Origin: CBDDKU01 sp965230375
GTDB lineage: Bacteria > Bacteroidota > Bacteroidia > Flavobacteriales_D > Cryomorphaceae
Length of the DNA stretch: 64,000 bases
Direction of reading: 5' to 3'
Assembly (NCBI GenBank): GCA_965230375.1
Contig: CBDDKU010000006.1
Location: forward strand, 186,001-250,000
Below are positions 63,567 through 64,000 of this stretch, piece after piece. The translations under genes were made by a program, and so were the position numbers. The stretch's first letter is position 1. Every line of letters begins with the position of its first letter. The notes below the pieces were generated by a model. It searched no databases. It was given only the letters and a program-made list of their open reading frames with translations, and had not been told where the DNA came from.

Positions 63567-64000
63567 ACGCCAATTACTGGCATTTGCCGTCTTATTCTTT
63601 TTCGCTTATCCAAACTATGTCCAAGGTCAGGTTGAAGAAGACTTTGGTATTTGGACCACCTTTTCTTTGGATACGGACTTATCCAAAGACTTAAACATTT
63701 CGCTCGATCAAGAGTTTCGTTTAGAAGACAATGCCACCCAAGTAGGAAGGGCATTTACTGATCTGGGACTTGATTACGAAGTGGAGAGATGGCTTCGCTT
63801 TGGAACCAATTACAGATTTATTATTGATCGAAGGGCTTCGACCGGCACATTTGCGCATCGGCACAGACTGAGTTTTGAAACGGTCTTGAGAGCTCAAATG
63901 CAGCGTTGGACGCTAGCCTATAGGGCGAGATTTCAGTGGGAAGCGAGAACGTACAACTATGAGCAGGAATATGGTTTTGGACCGAGCTATGATGTGCGAA
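63559..64000 (+). CDS. DUF2490-like outer-membrane protein, cut by the right edge
   Basis: Only the first 147 residues are in the window. Start ATG 63559, overlapping the DUF4956 stop (ATGTTTAA). Signal peptide (LLAFAVLFFFAYPNYVQGQ), then amphipathic strands of a beta-barrel (DFGIWTTFSLDTDLSKDLNI, RFGTNYRFIIDRR, RHRLSFETVLRAQMQRWTLAY), typical of DUF2490 proteins. No stop before 64000. Its coupling to the VTC and DUF4956 genes suggests that it is the outer-membrane part of the same unit. Confidence 0.75.
   Translation, partial: MFKRQLLAFAVLFFFAYPNYVQGQVEEDFGIWTTFSLDTDLSKDLNISLDQEFRLEDNATQVGRAFTDLGLDYEVERWLRFGTNYRFIIDRRASTGTFAHRHRLSFETVLRAQMQRWTLAYRARFQWEARTYNYEQEYGFGPSYDVR

Noticed and set aside
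1..64000. tRNA, rRNA and insertion-sequence transposase genes
   Set aside because: I scanned for tRNA-like TTCGAATCC arms, rRNA blocks and transposase motifs and found none that I can support.

Overview
The window comes from a chromosome of the phylum Bacteroidota, most likely a flavobacterium-like marine or cytophagal lineage. The signs are C-terminal secretion tags of the type IX system (both the short Por-type tail and the longer gliding-motility type), many lipoproteins with a Cys lipobox, promoter boxes of the form TTG-N19/20-TAnnTTTG, almost no Shine-Dalgarno sequences, and typical families of this phylum (RHS proteins with a YYPFGM motif, DUF6340-like lipoprotein, lamin-tail/CotH proteins).

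Layout. (1) 1-9.8 kb: a giant RHS protein cut by the left edge of the window, split from its C-terminal tip by one extra nucleotide, followed by a toxin-like tip and a lipoprotein that may be its immunity protein. (2) 9.8-27.4 kb: an AT-rich accessory region with long gene-poor stretches. It holds two near-identical four-gene-free copies of a small membrane protein gene, each behind a structured leader whose stems covary between the copies, plus a truncated third copy. It also holds a secreted type IX protein, a compact operon that joins an HExxH protein, an unknown protein and a SIR2-family protein (a candidate anti-phage system), and an integrative element: SF3-type helicase, gene-II-like replication protein, HTH protein, accessory proteins and a tyrosine recombinase. 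The recombinase lies next to the 3' end of mnmE. (3) 27.4-64 kb: mostly core genome of clearly higher GC: mnmE, sucD (one-base interruption), fabG, a VWA membrane protein, a secreted lysyl-endopeptidase-like protease, dnaA, a thioesterase, GIY-YIG, yigZ-type, DMT transporter, ribD, prmC, ligA, dapA, a TPR protein, a thiolase, and at the right edge a cluster of lamin-tail/CotH, lipoprotein, VTC-domain, DUF4956 and DUF2490-like genes.

How they work together. prmC, an envelope protein, ligA, a small protein and dapA overlap each other by a few bases and form one tightly coupled operon. ribD, the transporter and the yigZ-type gene form another on the opposite strand. The CotH-VTC-DUF4956-DUF2490 set looks like a surface or polyphosphate-linked module. 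Intergenic gaps of the core half are filled by a dispersed family of imperfect palindromes with the ends GTCGTTCTCGATACA and CTCGAACTGAC.

The two most original items are the HExxH/SIR2 operon at 15.5-19.5 kb and the duplicated covarying leader plus membrane protein at 10.6-11.3 and 20.1-20.7 kb. Two single-base insertions, in the RHS gene and in sucD, could be real or could be consensus errors. All calls come from reading the sequence by eye; no similarity search was run.
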